Assembly (NCBI RefSeq): GCF_014281965.1
Contig: NZ_JACFTB010000004.1
Location: 411,725 to 475,724, forward strand
Direction of reading: 5' to 3'
From: Rhodococcus sp. BP22
GTDB lineage: Bacteria > Actinomycetota > Actinomycetes > Mycobacteriales > Mycobacteriaceae
DNA: 64,000 nucleotides
Positions 34,874 through 47,044 of the stretch are shown in pieces. The translations under genes and the position numbers were made by a program. Every line of letters starts with the position of its first letter. The first letter of the stretch is position 1. The notes under the pieces were generated by a model. It was not told where the DNA came from and did not search any database. It saw nothing but the letters and a program-made list of their open reading frames with translations.

Positions 34874-36079
34874 CTACTTGGAGTACTTCTGAACCTGCTT
34901 GTTCAGATCTTTCCGAGCCTTCTCGACCTTCTTCTCCAGCTTGGCCTGAGCCTTCTCGGTCGCCTTGTCGAACTCCCGGCTCTGCTGTGCTGCGCGCTTA
35001 CGCGCACGCTTGCTGAGTGTCTCGGTCCGATCGGCGGCGACCTCGGCCCATTTACTGCCGCGATCCTGCGCTAGTTCGGCAAATTCCGATGCCCGCTCAG
35101 TGGCAAGATTGGCCCACTTGGTGCCACGATCCTGGGCCAGCTCGGCCAGAACGGCACCGCGCTCGGCTGCCGTATCGGCAAGCTTTGATCCCCGGTCGGC
35201 TGTCTTGTCGGCGAGCTTGTTGCCGCGCTTCTTTGCGACCTTTGCGAGCTCGGAGCTCCGGTCCGCTGTCTTGTCGGCGAGCTTGGAACCGCGCTTCTGT
35301 GCGACCTTTGCGAGCTCGGAGCCACGGTCTTCAGCCTTGTGCGCCCAGCGTGCGAGGACCGGCTGAGCGGCGTCGGCGAATTCCGAGCCCTTTTCCGCTG
35401 CGACGTCGGCCCACTTGGATACGACCGGCTGTGCGGCGTCGGCGAATTCCGTACCCTTTTCTGCTGCGACGTCGGCCCACTTGGATACGACGGGCTGTGC
35501 GGCGTCGGCGAAGTGCGAGCTACGAGTCGCAGCGACCGCAGCCAGCTCTTTCACGCGGTCGGAAGCGATACCGAGACGGTCCGCGGTGTCATGAGAGCCG
35601 GGTAGCGCGGACTGGACGGATTCGCTTGCCTTACGTGCGGCACGGCGACCACGCCATGCCAAGGACGGCTTGCCCTCGGTGTCGACCGCAGCGATGAGCA
35701 GGCCACCCAGCAGGCTGACGTTCTTGAAGAACTGAGTGCGCTGCGCAGCTTTGGCAGCGGGATCGGTCTCGTTCCAGAAGGCGTGGCCAACATAGGTCGT
35801 CGGAATCAAACTGCCCGCCAGTGCGAGTGAAGCAATCCGCGGTGCCTTACCGGTGGCGAGCAAAAGACCGCCACCGACCTGAATCGCTCCGTTGATCCGG
35901 ACCAATGTCTCGGGATCGCTGGGGAGGTTCGAAGTGACGCTGTCCGGCAACGCGTCCTGGCCCTGTTCGATCAGCGGTGTGGCGGCTTGCGCCCTGCCTG
36001 TTGGGTTCCGGAGCGCGTCGATGCCCCCCGCGATGAAGATGGTCGACATCAGCGGTCGGGCGATACGGCGGACAAGCAT
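34874..36079 (-). CDS. DoxX-type membrane protein with 11-residue repeat tail
   Basis: A 401-residue protein. Residues 1-140 are a DoxX-like four-helix membrane domain (RPLMSTIFIAGGIDALRNP, VGGGLLLATGKAPRIASLALAGSLIPTT). From 179 to 355 a Leu, Phe or Trp occurs at every 11th position without exception (179, 190, 201, 212, 223, 234, 245, 256, 267, 278, 289, 300, 311, 322, 333, 344, 355), nearly always followed by Ala; the unit is roughly [LFW]-A-x-x-A-x-x-[RK]-[GS]-x-[EK]. A Lys/Glu-rich helix ends the protein. The ATG at 36079 has AGGAGGC upstream. The function is unknown: the repeat suggests a very long amphipathic 11/3 helix lying on a membrane or lipid surface, or a right-handed coiled coil. 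Confidence 0.85.
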   Translation of the reverse strand: MLVRRIARPLMSTIFIAGGIDALRNPTGRAQAATPLIEQGQDALPDSVTSNLPSDPETLVRINGAIQVGGGLLLATGKAPRIASLALAGSLIPTTYVGHAFWNETDPAAKAAQRTQFFKNVSLLGGLLIAAVDTEGKPSLAWRGRRAARKASESVQSALPGSHDTADRLGIASDRVKELAAVAATRSSHFADAAQPVVSKWADVAAEKGTEFADAAQPVVSKWADVAAEKGSEFADAAQPVLARWAHKAEDRGSELAKVAQKRGSKLADKTADRSSELAKVAKKRGNKLADKTADRGSKLADTAAERGAVLAELAQDRGTKWANLATERASEFAELAQDRGSKWAEVAADRTETLSKRARKRAAQQSREFDKATEKAQAKLEKKVEKARKDLNKQVQKYSK

Positions 36080-36214
36080 TGACAGCCTCCTGCGTAGTTC
36101 GTGAGTTGACGAAGATGTTCTACGCGGCGCAGCACAGGAGCATGCCCCCATACCGACCACATTGTTCCAGCGTAGCCATACCCAGGCTTCGCTGGTTTCA
36201 AGCGCGACGGTGTT

Positions 36215-36904
36215 TCACCACCCGCGTTCTCGCCATTCGTCGAGGTGAGGGCGCTCGGCACCGAGCGTCGTGTCCTTGCCGTGGCCCGGGTAGACGATGG
36301 CATCGTCACCGAACCGGTCGAACAGCTTCGTGGTTACGTCGTCGACAAGCTGTACGAAGTTCTCCGGTCCCGACGTCTTTCCGACACCGCCTGGAAAGAG
36401 TGAGTCGCCGGTGAAGAGGTGAACGACGCCGTCCTTGGCGTCGGTGTGAGCCAACGCGATCGACCCAGGGGTATGTCCTCGCAGATGGATGACGTCGAAT
36501 GTGAGTTCACCCACGTCGATGCTGTCTCCTTCTTGCAGCAGGCGGTCCGGCGTCACCGGGAGTGGCTCGGCGTCCAAACTGTGTGCAGCAGTAGGCGAGG
36601 CGGTGCCTGCTGCGATGTCTTCCAGTGCCTGCCAGTGATCAGCGTGTTGGTGGGTGGTGACGATGAGTGAGAGTCTTGGCGCGTTCTCGTCGATCAACTG
36701 CGCCAGGCGTGGTGCTTCGTTCGCTGCATCGATCAGCATCGATTCTCCAGTGGTGGAACAAACGATGAGATACGCATTGTTGTCCATGGGGCCGACCGAC
36801 ATCTTTGTGATCGTCCCGCTCGAGATCGTGCGTCGCGAAGGCGCTGATCCTGGGGAGACTGCGCCGGTGTAGTCGTCGTCGATGGCCATAGGGTGCTCGT
36901 CCAT
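36215..36904 (-). CDS. MBL-fold metallo-hydrolase (glyoxalase II-like)
   Basis: A zinc hydrolase of 229 residues. The HxHxDH metal motif [18 protein letters not shown] (second His), [12 protein letters not shown] and the final [11 protein letters not shown] are all present. It resembles glyoxalase II and the mycobacterial Rv1637c located at the same place beside usp and uvrA. The substrate is unknown; thioesters are likely. ATG at 36904 or Met6 (36889) may be the start. It is divergent from uvrA. Confidence 0.88.
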   Translation of the reverse strand: MDEHPMAIDDDYTGAVSPGSAPSRRTISSGTITKMSVGPMDNNAYLIVCSTTGESMLIDAANEAPRLAQLIDENAPRLSLIVTTHQHADHWQALEDIAAGTASPTAAHSLDAEPLPVTPDRLLQEGDSIDVGELTFDVIHLRGHTPGSIALAHTDAKDGVVHLFTGDSLFPGGVGKTSGPENFVQLVDDVTTKLFDRFGDDAIVYPGHGKDTTLGAERPHLDEWRERGW

Positions 36905-37101
36905 CTGGTGGACGCTACCGTCGGCGCGACTGCAAACCCTGTTCGGCCCTCCGAGTCAGAAGAACGTGTCAGAGGGTCGGCCTAGCATTGCTACTGCGTG
37001 AGGTTCGCCCTGACGCATGCATCCATGGAACGACGGTTCGACTGTTCAGGCCGGTGGTACTCGAGCCTGACAGCCTGGTCGTTCGACAAGAAGGGAAGAC
37101 A

Positions 37102-40026
37102 GTGGCGGATCGCCTGATAGTGCGGGGTGCGCGTGAACACAACCTGCGAGGGGTCGACATCGACCTTCCTCGGGATAGCCTCATCGTCTTCACAGGTCTA
37201 TCGGGTTCAGGCAAATCCTCGCTCGCCTTCGACACGATCTTCGCCGAAGGTCAGCGCCGTTATGTCGAGTCGCTGTCCGCGTATGCGCGCCAGTTTCTGG
37301 GACAGATGGACAAGCCGGACGTCGACTTCATCGAGGGTTTGTCGCCTGCTGTCTCCATCGATCAGAAGTCGACCAACCGAAATCCGCGGTCGACTGTGGG
37401 GACGATCACCGAGGTATACGACTATCTCCGCCTGCTCTTCGCTCGTGCTGGAACGGCCCACTGCCCGGTCTGTGGCGAAAGGATCGCCCGGCAGACCCCT
37501 CAGCAGATAGTCGATCAGGTGTTGGAGATGGAAGAGGGGATTAAATTCCAGGTCCTCGCACCGGTCGTCCGTACTCGCAAGGGTGAGTTCGTAGACCTGT
37601 TCGATTCCCTCAATACCCAGGGTTACTCGCGTATCCGTGTCGACGGCGTGGTCCACCAACTCAACGATCCTCCGAAGCTGAAAAAGCAGGAGAAGCACGA
37701 CATCGAGGTCGTGGTCGACCGACTCACTGTCAAGGCCGGCTCCAAACAGCGTCTCACCGACTCCGTCGAGACCGCACTGCGTCTCGCCGACGGCATCGTG
37801 GTCCTCGACTTCGTCGACCGCGAAGAGGATGCCCCTGACCGCGAACGTCGATTCTCCGAAAAGCTCGCATGTCCCAACGCGCACCCACTCTCGATCGACG
37901 ATCTGGAGCCGCGGTCCTTCTCGTTCAACTCCCCGTACGGCGCATGTTCCGAATGTCTCGGTCTCGGCGTGCGCAAGGAAGTAGACCCCGAGCTGGTCGT
38001 TCCTGATCCTGATCTCTCGCTTGCCGGCGGTGCGATCGCCCCGTGGTCGATGGGCCAGACTTCGGAGTACTTCGGCCGCCTGCTGTCCGGGCTGGCCGAC
38101 GCCATGGAATTCGACCTCGACGCGCCGTGGAGCAAACTGCCCGCCAAGGTCAAGCGCGCAGTTCTCGAGGGCAGCGAGCATCAGGTTCACGTCAAATACA
38201 AGAACCGCTACGGTCGCACCCGCTCGTACTATGCAGAGTTCGAAGGCGTCATGCCTTTCTTGCATCGCAGGCTCGAGCAAACCGAGTCCGAACAGATGAA
38301 GGAACGCTACGACGGCTACATGCGCGACGTTCCCTGCCCTGCCTGCGGGGGAGACCGTCTGCGTCCGGAGATTCTGTCGGTCACGATCGAAGCGGGCGAC
38401 TTCGGTGCAAAGTCCATCGCTGACGTCTGCAAACTATCCATCTCGGAAACCGCCGACTTCTTGAACAGCCTCACGCTGGGTTCCAAAGAGGAAGCCATCG
38501 CCGGTCAGGTGCTCCGAGAAGTTCAAGCGCGACTCGGCTTCCTTCTCGACGTCGGTCTCGAATATTTGTCGCTGTCGCGCCCTGCTGGTTCGCTTTCCGG
38601 CGGGGAAGCTCAGCGCATCAGGCTCGCCACGCAAATCGGGTCCGGACTGGTCGGCGTGTTGTACGTGCTCGACGAGCCGTCCATCGGGTTGCACCAGCGC
38701 GACAACCGTCGGCTCATCGACACGCTGACCAGGCTTCGCGATCTGGGCAACACACTGATCGTCGTCGAACACGACGAGGACACAATTCGAACCGCAGACT
38801 GGGTTGTCGACATCGGACCGCTCGCCGGTGAACACGGCGGCCGCGTCGTACACAGCGGTTCCTACGAGGATCTACTTACCTCGGAAGAGTCGCTGACGGG
38901 CGCATACCTGTCGGGGCGTTTGCAGATTCCACTGCCGGATGCGCGACGGGTTGTCGACAAGAAGCGTCAGGTCACCGTCGTGGGTGCTCGCGAGCACAAT
39001 TTGCGCGGCATCGACGTCAGCTTCCCCCTCGGAGTGCTGACTGCGGTGACCGGAGTGTCAGGTTCGGGTAAGTCGACGCTGGTCAATGACATTTTGGCGA
39101 CCGTCATGGCCAACAAGCTCAACGGGGCGCGGCAGGTGCCGGGCCGTCACACCCGTATCAACGGCTTGGACCAACTCGACAAGCTAGTGCGCGTCGATCA
39201 GTCACCGATCGGGCGTACGCCGAGGTCGAACGCAGCCACCTACACCGGCGTGTTCGACAAGGTTCGCACCCTGTTTGCATCCACCACCGAGGCGAAGGTT
39301 CGCGGCTATCAGCCCGGTAGGTTCTCGTTCAACGTGAAGGGCGGTCGGTGCGAGGCGTGCTCCGGCGATGGAACCTTGAAGATCGAGATGAACTTTCTTC
39401 CCGATGTGTACGTTCCCTGTGAAGTGTGCGAGGGCGCTCGCTACAACCGCGAGACGCTCGAGGTCCACTACAAGGGGAAGACGATCGCGCAGGTCCTCGA
39501 TATGCCGATCGAGGAGGCAGCGGACTTCTTCGAGGCCATCACTTCCATCCACCGGTATCTCAAAACGCTCGTGGAGGTCGGCCTCGGATACGTCCGACTC
39601 GGCCAGCCCGCCACGACGTTGTCCGGCGGTGAGGCGCAGCGCGTGAAGCTCGCTGCCGAACTCCAGAAGCGGTCGACAGGACGGACCGTCTACATTCTCG
39701 ACGAACCGACCACCGGCCTGCATTTCGAGGATATTCGGAAGCTGCTCGGTGTGGTCAACGGTCTCGTCGACAAGGGCAACACCGTCATCGTCATCGAGCA
39801 CAATCTCGATGTCATCAAGGTGTCCGACTGGGTGATCGATATGGGACCAGAAGGCGGCAATGGCGGTGGAATGGTTGTAGCAGAAGGAAATCCAGAGGAA
39901 GTAGCAGCAGTTCCGGAAAGCTATACCGGAAAATTCCTGCAGGAGGCGTTGTCCCGTGAACCCGCGCCGGAGCCGAAGAAGGCGCCGGTCAAAAAGCGCC
40001 GACCACGAAAGGCCGCTTCGGTCTGA
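37102..40026 (+). CDS. uvrA: excinuclease ABC subunit A
   Basis: The damage-recognition ATPase of nucleotide excision repair, 974 residues. Two ABC units: Walker [10 protein letters not shown] (about 32) and GVSGSGKST (about 650), signatures [12 protein letters not shown] and [12 protein letters not shown], Walker [13 protein letters not shown] and [12 protein letters not shown]. Zinc-binding cysteines occur at CPVCGE, CPACGGD and CEACSGDG...CEVCEG. The C-terminal tail is basic ([15 protein letters not shown]). The GTG at 37102 ([15 protein letters not shown]) is preferred; AAGGGAAG stands upstream and earlier in-frame residues are not conserved-looking. Confidence 0.97.
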   Translation: MADRLIVRGAREHNLRGVDIDLPRDSLIVFTGLSGSGKSSLAFDTIFAEGQRRYVESLSAYARQFLGQMDKPDVDFIEGLSPAVSIDQKSTNRNPRSTVGTITEVYDYLRLLFARAGTAHCPVCGERIARQTPQQIVDQVLEMEEGIKFQVLAPVVRTRKGEFVDLFDSLNTQGYSRIRVDGVVHQLNDPPKLKKQEKHDIEVVVDRLTVKAGSKQRLTDSVETALRLADGIVVLDFVDREEDAPDRERRFSEKLACPNAHPLSIDDLEPRSFSFNSPYGACSECLGLGVRKEVDPELVVPDPDLSLAGGAIAPWSMGQTSEYFGRLLSGLADAMEFDLDAPWSKLPAKVKRAVLEGSEHQVHVKYKNRYGRTRSYYAEFEGVMPFLHRRLEQTESEQMKERYDGYMRDVPCPACGGDRLRPEILSVTIEAGDFGAKSIADVCKLSISETADFLNSLTLGSKEEAIAGQVLREVQARLGFLLDVGLEYLSLSRPAGSLSGGEAQRIRLATQIGSGLVGVLYVLDEPSIGLHQRDNRRLIDTLTRLRDLGNTLIVVEHDEDTIRTADWVVDIGPLAGEHGGRVVHSGSYEDLLTSEESLTGAYLSGRLQIPLPDARRVVDKKRQVTVVGAREHNLRGIDVSFPLGVLTAVTGVSGSGKSTLVNDILATVMANKLNGARQVPGRHTRINGLDQLDKLVRVDQSPIGRTPRSNAATYTGVFDKVRTLFASTTEAKVRGYQPGRFSFNVKGGRCEACSGDGTLKIEMNFLPDVYVPCEVCEGARYNRETLEVHYKGKTIAQVLDMPIEEAADFFEAITSIHRYLKTLVEVGLGYVRLGQPATTLSGGEAQRVKLAAELQKRSTGRTVYILDEPTTGLHFEDIRKLLGVVNGLVDKGNTVIVIEHNLDVIKVSDWVIDMGPEGGNGGGMVVAEGNPEEVAAVPESYTGKFLQEALSREPAPEPKKAPVKKRRPRKAASV

Positions 40027-40096
40027 CCATCCTCATGGATGTCCGGCCGAAGCGGGCCGAAGGTGGCCGGCGAGTAGAAAAGACGCAGGAAGCGGA

Positions 40097-40459
40097 TCAG
40101 TACACCGGGCCGGTGTACTTCTCTCCGGGACCTTTCCCTGGCTCGTCGGGATGCGCGGACGCTTCGCGGAATGCTTTCTGCAGAGCCTGAAGCCCTTCGC
40201 GGATCGGTCCGGCGTGTGGTCCGAGGTACTCGACCGACGCCGTGACGAGCCCTGCGAGTGCAGTGATGACTCGTCGCGCTTCGTCGAGATCGAGATAGGG
40301 GCTTTCAGACGGGTCCGGCTCGGACAGGCCGAGCTTCTCGGCTGCGGAGCTCATGAGCATCACGGCGGCGCGGCTGATTACTTCGACAGCGGGAACGTCT
40401 GCGAGTTCGCGGACTTCTGGTTCGCGGCCGTCATTGACAGGTTCGGGAGTGCTCGTCAT
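40097..40459 (-). CDS. DUF1844 domain protein
   Basis: A 120-residue small helical protein with the DUF1844 core PAVEVISRAAVMLMSSAAEKLGL and EARRVITALAGLVTASVEYLG. The family is conserved in actinobacteria next to infC, without known function. ATG at 40459; a GTG two codons upstream (40465) is possible. It is transcribed away from the infC leader. Confidence 0.8.
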   Translation of the reverse strand: MTSTPEPVNDGREPEVRELADVPAVEVISRAAVMLMSSAAEKLGLSEPDPSESPYLDLDEARRVITALAGLVTASVEYLGPHAGPIREGLQALQKAFREASAHPDEPGKGPGEKYTGPVY

Positions 40460-40522
40460 GCTCACGAGGATGGCACGGCGGCACGAGCCACTGACATCAG
40501 GTGTACCCGCGGCAACGCCCAC

Positions 40523-40985
40523 ACCGCTTGAATGGTCCAGTCATACGATCAGATCGCGCGAGCGCGCCATTGATGTTGTCGGCTTGTTCCTACTGGCGTC
40601 GATTTCTCGAAACCCCGGCCGGCTGGTACTGTTCCTCATCGACCGTCTTCGGCGTGTTCTTTCTTACGAGAGTGCACTGTACGGAGGCAGCAAGTGGAGC
40701 CCGACTCCCACCGGTACCCAGTGTTTCAAGCTGGTTCCGGTCCGGTCGCCCGCAGTGGCAGAGATGCCACTCGGGCTTCCTCTTCGGAGGAGACGATATT
40801 GCGATGTATGCGGTATTTGTCGATCGGTCGACATCGGGCCCTGCGCCAGCGGAATGCTGGAGCAGGGTTTTTTCGTTGTAGGAGAGAGTGTTCTCCGGCA
40901 ATGAGTGTCGAAGGACCCGGGCAGGCGGGCTGTGCCAATGGCGGGCGGTCGGCTAGACCCCTCACCGCACTACCTAGGAGGCCCC
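40523..40985 (+). promoter_or_regulatory. infC leader with hairpin and attenuator terminator
   Basis: A 463-bp region without a supported long gene. A stem GCCCG-(C)-AGTGGCA / TGCCACT-CGGGC (40748-40776) is capped by a GAGA (GNRA) loop. Downstream, CCCTGC-G-CCAGC / GCTGG-A-GCAGGG (40839-40867) is followed directly by TTTTTT (40868-40873): a textbook intrinsic terminator on the plus strand, with no upstream plus-strand gene for it to end. It therefore probably acts as an attenuator for infC-rpmI-rplT. A small ORF spans it. Confidence 0.65.
40804..40881 (+). CDS. possible leader peptide across the infC attenuator
   Basis: A 25-codon ORF (MYAVFVDRSTSGPAPAECWS...), running through the terminator hairpin and its T-tract and stopping eight bases after it. 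GGAGGA (40786-40791) lies 12 bases before this ATG but only six before an in-frame ATT at 40798, so initiation at AUU (as IF3-controlled genes use) is conceivable. No conservation can be tested here; it may be a chance ORF. Confidence 0.3.
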   Translation: MYAVFVDRSTSGPAPAECWSRVFSL

Positions 40986-41657
40986 ATCAGCACTGAGACT
41001 CGCATCAACGATCGCATTCGTGTTCCCGAGGTTCGTTTGGTCGGACCTGGCGGTGAACAGGTTGGCATCGTGCGTGTTGAAGATGCACTCCGCTTGGCTC
41101 TCGAAGCTGATCTCGATCTCGTAGAAGTGGCTCCCGACGCTCGTCCGCCGGTCTGCAAGATCATGGACTACGGGAAGTTCAAGTACGAGGCAGCGCAGAA
41201 GGCGCGCGAATCGCGCAAGAACCAGACCCTCACCGTGATCAAGGAGCAGAAGCTCCGCCCGAAGATCGACGCCCACGACTACGAGACCAAGAAGCGCAAC
41301 GTTGTTCGCTTCCTCGAAGCCGGGTCGAAGGTCAAGGTCACCATCATGTTCCGCGGACGTGAGCAGTCTCGTCCGGAGCTCGGATTCCGTCTGCTGCAGC
41401 GGCTGGGCGCAGACGTCGCAGATCTTGGCTTCGTCGAGACTTCGGCCAAGCAGGACGGTCGCAACATGACGATGGTATTGGCCCCACACAAGGGTGCCAA
41501 GACTCGCGTCAAGGCACAGGAAAGTGCGGCGGCTCCGCCCGCTCAGCGTGCTCCCGCTCCGGAACCGACCACCTCGGCTTCGGCTGCTCCGGCACCCGCC
41601 GCTGCAGAGCCGGCTCCGACAGATGCTCCGGCAGCAGCAACGCCGCCGAGCAACTAG
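40986..41657 (+). CDS. infC: translation initiation factor IF-3 (AUC start)
   Basis: IF-3, about 223 residues, which keeps 30S subunits free and proofreads start codons. Family sequence begins [20 protein letters not shown] at an ATC codon (40986) preceded by TAGGAGG four bases upstream; the ATG at 40905 would add 27 non-conserved residues. Rare-start use in infC allows IF-3 to repress its own translation. N- and C-domains are complete ([44 protein letters not shown]). A 50-residue Ala/Pro-rich tail extends past the usual end. It heads infC-rpmI-rplT. Confidence 0.93.
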   Translation: MSTETRINDRIRVPEVRLVGPGGEQVGIVRVEDALRLALEADLDLVEVAPDARPPVCKIMDYGKFKYEAAQKARESRKNQTLTVIKEQKLRPKIDAHDYETKKRNVVRFLEAGSKVKVTIMFRGREQSRPELGFRLLQRLGADVADLGFVETSAKQDGRNMTMVLAPHKGAKTRVKAQESAAAPPAQRAPAPEPTTSASAAPAPAAAEPAPTDAPAAATPPSN

Positions 41658-41762
41658 AGACTGCGCTACCGAACCGAGTACGACCCGTAAGACGTCCATG
41701 CCGACGCTATCGGCATGGACGTGCCGAGCAAGACCGAAGAGCAACACAGAACTGAGGACTCC

Positions 41763-41957
41763 ATGCCCAAGCAGAAGACTCACAGTGGCGCCAAGAAGCG
41801 ATTCAAGGTGTCCGGCAGCGGCAAGATCATGCGCCAGAAGGCTGGTCGTCGCCACTTGCTGGAGCACAAGTCCAGCAGGAGAACCCGTCGTCTCGACGGC
41901 GTCGCAGTTGTGACCAAGGCCGACGTGCCGCGGATGAAGCGCCTGCTCGGCATCTGA
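41763..41957 (+). CDS. rpmI: 50S ribosomal protein L35
   Basis: A 64-residue basic ribosomal protein: [21 protein letters not shown], then [16 protein letters not shown], ending RMKRLLGI, all typical of L35. The start ATG at 41763 is the family start; upstream in-frame codons are excluded. It is second in infC-rpmI-rplT, 105 bp after infC. Confidence 0.97.
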   Translation: MPKQKTHSGAKKRFKVSGSGKIMRQKAGRRHLLEHKSSRRTRRLDGVAVVTKADVPRMKRLLGI

Positions 41958-42045
41958 TCTGGACTTCATAGTCGACCGTCTTGGTCGGCGCCATCCCATT
42001 ACCATTCGGGGTTTCTAGAAGCCCCCAGATCGACAGGATTTACCA

Positions 42046-42435
42046 GTGGCACGCGTAAAACGGGCGGTCAACGCCCAGAAGAAGCGCCGTTCGATTCTCG
42101 AGGCATCCAAGGGATACCGCGGACAGCGCTCACGTCTGTACACCAAGGCCAAGGAGCAGCAGCTCCACTCGCTCACCTATGCATACCGTGACCGCAAGGC
42201 ACGCAAGGGTGACTTCCGTCGGCTGTGGATCACGCGTATCAACGCAGCAGCTCGCGCCAACGACATCACGTACAACCGCTTGATCCAGGGCCTGAGGCTC
42301 GGGGGCGTCGAGGTCGACCGCAAGATCCTCGCCGAGCTCGCTGTGTCGGACGCACCGGCTTTCGCCGGCCTGGTGGCCATCGCCAAGGCTGCACTGCCTG
42401 CCGACGTCAATGCTCCTGCTGGAGAAGCAGCCTGA
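42046..42435 (+). CDS. rplT: 50S ribosomal protein L20
   Basis: A 129-residue ribosomal protein needed for early 50S assembly. [43 protein letters not shown] and [23 protein letters not shown] match the family. GTG start at 42046. It is last in infC-rpmI-rplT; 44 bases separate it from the methyltransferase gene, which may be cotranscribed. Confidence 0.97.
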   Translation: MARVKRAVNAQKKRRSILEASKGYRGQRSRLYTKAKEQQLHSLTYAYRDRKARKGDFRRLWITRINAAARANDITYNRLIQGLRLGGVEVDRKILAELAVSDAPAFAGLVAIAKAALPADVNAPAGEAA

Positions 42436-42479
42436 GCAAGCTGACGCACGACGATCTAGATCCTGAACGGCCCGTGGAC

Positions 42480-43280
42480 ATGCTCACCGAGCGGACTCCA
42501 CGGGTCGTTTCGGCTGTGAAGCTGTTGCGTGCGTCGGAGCGTCGCAAGTCGGGGCTTTTTCTGGCCGAAGGAACCAACTCGGTAACCGAGGCACTCGGTG
42601 CGGGTGTCGTCCGAGAGTTGTTCTATGCGGAAGATTCCGCCGATCGCAACGGCAGTGTTCTCGATGCGGCCCGCAGCGCGGGAATTCGAACCCATGCCAT
42701 CAGCGCGCGAGCGGCAAAGGGTCTTTCCGACACGGTGACGCCGCCTGGGATCGTCGCGGTCTGTCGACTCGTGGATGTGGCGCTCGGCGAAGCCCTCGGA
42801 GTCGATCCCACGTTGATCGCTGTTCCGGTGGAGGTATCGGAGCCGGGCAACGCGGGCACGGTCATCCGGGTCGCCGACGCTGTCGGTGCCGATTCGGTCG
42901 TGCTGCTGGGGGATTCGGTCGATCCGCACAACGGCAAGTGTGTGCGAGCGTCGGCGGGGAGTCTTTTCCACTTGCCGATCGCTCGTGAACGCTCGGTCGA
43001 ACAGGGGCTGGATGCTCTGCGGGCGAGTGGAGTGCAAATTCTTGCCACCGCTGCCGATGGTGAGATCGACCTCGATGATGCCGACGAACTGCTGAGTGGT
43101 CCGACAGCGTGGTTGTTCGGCAACGAAGCTCACGGATTGGACGCGGCTGTGGCGGCTTCGGCCGATCATCGCGTCAGGATTCCCATTCATGGTCGTGCCG
43201 AGAGCTTGAACCTCGCAACAGCGGCAGCTATCTGCTTGTACTCGAGTGCCCGCGCTCAGCGCAGGTCCCGCAATAATTGA
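42480..43280 (+). CDS. TrmH/SpoU-family RNA methyltransferase
   Basis: A 266-residue 2'-O-ribose RNA methyltransferase. The N-terminal substrate-binding part (RKSGLFLAEGTNSVTEALG) precedes the SPOUT knot with motifs EPGNAGTVIRVADA, WLFGNEAHGLD and SLNLATAAAICLY. It sits where mycobacteria have tsnR-like Rv1644. An rRNA target is likely but not provable. The ATG at 42480 (MLTERTPRVV) is chosen; GTG 42474 is also possible. Confidence 0.9.
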   Translation: MLTERTPRVVSAVKLLRASERRKSGLFLAEGTNSVTEALGAGVVRELFYAEDSADRNGSVLDAARSAGIRTHAISARAAKGLSDTVTPPGIVAVCRLVDVALGEALGVDPTLIAVPVEVSEPGNAGTVIRVADAVGADSVVLLGDSVDPHNGKCVRASAGSLFHLPIARERSVEQGLDALRASGVQILATAADGEIDLDDADELLSGPTAWLFGNEAHGLDAAVAASADHRVRIPIHGRAESLNLATAAAICLYSSARAQRRSRNN

Positions 43281-43298
43281 CTCGACCTTCTCGCTTAG

Positions 43299-44423
<1,125 letters not shown>

Positions 44424-44496
44424 CGGACGCAACGTTTCTTTACCGACTGCCCGCGAGGCACCACCGTTTTCGACACGCAGAAAGAGCTGAGCAGAC

Positions 44497-46983
44497 GTGC
44501 GAGTTCCACAATCCTGGTTGACCGAGGTTCTACAGCGCACGGCGCCGGAGTGGAAAGTGACGCCGGAAGAACTCGACGAGGGCTTCGTTCGGGTCGGCTT
44601 CGAGGTCGAGGAGCTCGATTCGCTCGACCAGGTCACGGGGCCCCTGGTCGTCGGTCGTGTCTCTTCGATCACCGAGTTGACGGAGTTCAAGAAGCCGATT
44701 CGGTTCTGTTCGGTGGACGTCGGGGCAGACGAACCGCAGGAGATCGTGTGCGGGGCTCGTAACTTCGCCGAAGGTGATCTGATCGTCGCCGCGCTGCCTG
44801 GCAGCGTGCTTCCGGGTGGATTCGCCATTGCCGCGCGTGAGACGTACGGCAAGACGTCGAACGGCATGATCTGCTCGACGATGGAGCTCGGTCTCGGCCG
44901 CGATCATGCCGGTATTCTGGTCCTGCCCGAGGGGACTGCGACGCCCGGCGACGATGCCAAAGTGGTTCTGGGTCTGGATGATTCGGTCATCGAGCTCAAC
45001 GTGACACCGGACCGTGGATACGCGTTCTCGGTGCGTGGTCTCGCGCGAGAGCTTGCGAGTAGCTTCGACCTCGAATTCGCCGATCCGGCCAGTGGCCCGG
45101 TGCAGAACAACGAAGGTGAAGCGTGGCCTGCGACGGTCGAGAAGGAGTCGAACGCCGCTCGCTTCGCGTTGCGGAAGGTCAGTGGAATCGATCCGGCTGC
45201 GGTCACGCCGTGGTGGATTCAGCGTCGTCTGCTTCTCGCGGGCGTCCGGCCGATTTCGGCGGCGGTCGATGTGACGAATTACGTCCTGCACGAGCTGGGG
45301 CAGCCTTTGCACGCGTTCGACGCTGCGAAGTTGTCGGGTGACATCGTCGTCCGTCGTGCAAAGGCCGGGGAGAAGCTCACTACTCTCGACGACGTCGAGC
45401 GAACTCTGGACGCGGAGGATGTCGTCATCGCCGACGATTCCGGTGCGATTTCGCTGGCAGGAGTCATGGGTGGGGCATCGACCGAGGTCGGCGCCGACAC
45501 CGTAGATGTGATTCTCGAAGCTGCCTCGTTCGATCCTTTGGCGGTGTTTCGGACCGGTAGGCGTCACAAATTGGTGAGCGAGGCCAGTAAGCGTTTCGAG
45601 CGCACGGTGGATTCCGCTCTGCCTGTCGCTGCGCTCGATCGTGCCGCTCAGCTGCTCGTGGACATCGCCGGTGGCCGAATCGAACCAATGCTGACCGATG
45701 TCGGATCGGCAGTGGTGTTTCCCGCCGTCCGCATGGCTATCGACCTACCCGACCGCATCGCCGGGGTGGCGTATCCCAATGGCGTCGCGGCGCGCAGACT
45801 CACCCAGGTCGGGTGCGAGGTCGAGGTCGGCGTCAGCGAGTCGGGCCACGGCGAACTCGTCGTGACGCCGCCGACCTGGCGGCCGGATCTGCAGCAACCC
45901 GCAGACCTCGTCGAGGAAGTTCTGCGACTGGAGGGTCTGGAGAAGATTCCGTCCGTTTTACCCTCAGCACCCGCGGGCCGCGGACTGACCCCCACGCAGA
46001 GGCGAAAGCGCGCAGTCGGCAAGTCGCTAGCCTTCGCCGGTTACGTCGAGGTGTTGCCGACAGTGTTCCTTCCGGCCGGGGTCTTCGATACGTGGGGCCT
46101 TCCAGCGGATGATGCGCGTCGGAGAACCACGACGGTGCTCAACCCGTTGGAAGCCGATCGGCCGGAACTGGCGACGACCATTCTTCCCGGCTTGCTCGAG
46201 ATTCTCGCGCGGAACGTCGCTCGTGGTCAGCGTGATCTGTTGTTGTTCGGAATAGCGCAGGTCGTCCTGCCCGGTGACGACACCGTCACGGTGGAGCCCA
46301 TTGCCGTCGATACTCGGCCCTCGGACGCGGAGATCACTCACCTTCGTGGGTCGCTGCCGGATCAGCCCGTTCATGTGGGTGCGGTCCTCAGCGGTCACAG
46401 TGTGCCGGCTGGTCCATGGGGTCCGGGCCGACCAGTGGAGGCGGCGGACGCTTTCGCCGCGGCGAGAACCGTTGCGACTGCAGCGGGGGTCGAGATCGAG
46501 TTGAGGGCGGCACAGAAATTGCCGTGGCATCCGGGGCGGTGCGCGGAGTTGGTTGTCGAGGGCGTAGTGGTGGGTTATGCGGGGGAGCTGCACCCGGCAG
46601 TGCTCGAGCGGGCTCAATTGCCGGCACGTACCTGTGCGGTCGAGATGAATCTGGATGCACTCCCGATCGTCGAATCTTTCCCGGCACCGGTCGTCTCTCC
46701 GTACCCGGCCGTGATGCAGGATGTCGCCGTAGTGGTTGCCGACACGGTTCCAGCTGCCGAGGTGGAGTCGGCGTTGAAGTCCGGCGCGGGTGAGTTACTC
46801 GAGAGCATTCGGCTTTTCGACGTCTACGAAGGCGAGCAGGTAGGCGAGGGGCTGAAGTCTCTGGCTTTTGCGCTCGTCTTCCGCGGTGCGGACGGAACTT
46901 TGACCGAGGCGCAGGCATCGAAGGCGCGCGATGCGGCAGTAGCTGCAGCGGGAGAAGCCGTCGGAGCGCGCTGGCGGAGCTGA
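44497..46983 (+). CDS. pheT: phenylalanyl-tRNA synthetase beta subunit
   Basis: The 828-residue beta subunit. Domains in order: N-terminal B1, OB-fold tRNA-binding ([14 protein letters not shown]...), B3/B4 editing core, B5, catalytic-like domain ([19 protein letters not shown]), and C-terminal anticodon-binding FDX-ACB ([24 protein letters not shown] ... GRTLTEAQ-like end). A GTG start. Together with PheS it charges tRNA-Phe and edits mis-attached tyrosine. Confidence 0.96.
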   Translation: MRVPQSWLTEVLQRTAPEWKVTPEELDEGFVRVGFEVEELDSLDQVTGPLVVGRVSSITELTEFKKPIRFCSVDVGADEPQEIVCGARNFAEGDLIVAALPGSVLPGGFAIAARETYGKTSNGMICSTMELGLGRDHAGILVLPEGTATPGDDAKVVLGLDDSVIELNVTPDRGYAFSVRGLARELASSFDLEFADPASGPVQNNEGEAWPATVEKESNAARFALRKVSGIDPAAVTPWWIQRRLLLAGVRPISAAVDVTNYVLHELGQPLHAFDAAKLSGDIVVRRAKAGEKLTTLDDVERTLDAEDVVIADDSGAISLAGVMGGASTEVGADTVDVILEAASFDPLAVFRTGRRHKLVSEASKRFERTVDSALPVAALDRAAQLLVDIAGGRIEPMLTDVGSAVVFPAVRMAIDLPDRIAGVAYPNGVAARRLTQVGCEVEVGVSESGHGELVVTPPTWRPDLQQPADLVEEVLRLEGLEKIPSVLPSAPAGRGLTPTQRRKRAVGKSLAFAGYVEVLPTVFLPAGVFDTWGLPADDARRRTTTVLNPLEADRPELATTILPGLLEILARNVARGQRDLLLFGIAQVVLPGDDTVTVEPIAVDTRPSDAEITHLRGSLPDQPVHVGAVLSGHSVPAGPWGPGRPVEAADAFAAARTVATAAGVEIELRAAQKLPWHPGRCAELVVEGVVVGYAGELHPAVLERAQLPARTCAVEMNLDALPIVESFPAPVVSPYPAVMQDVAVVVADTVPAAEVESALKSGAGELLESIRLFDVYEGEQVGEGLKSLAFALVFRGADGTLTEAQASKARDAAVAAAGEAVGARWRS

Positions 46984-47044
46984 TACGTCCGTTGTCGTTC
47001 TTCCGTAGCGTGGGGGCACGGACTCGAGGAACAGAGGAGGAATC

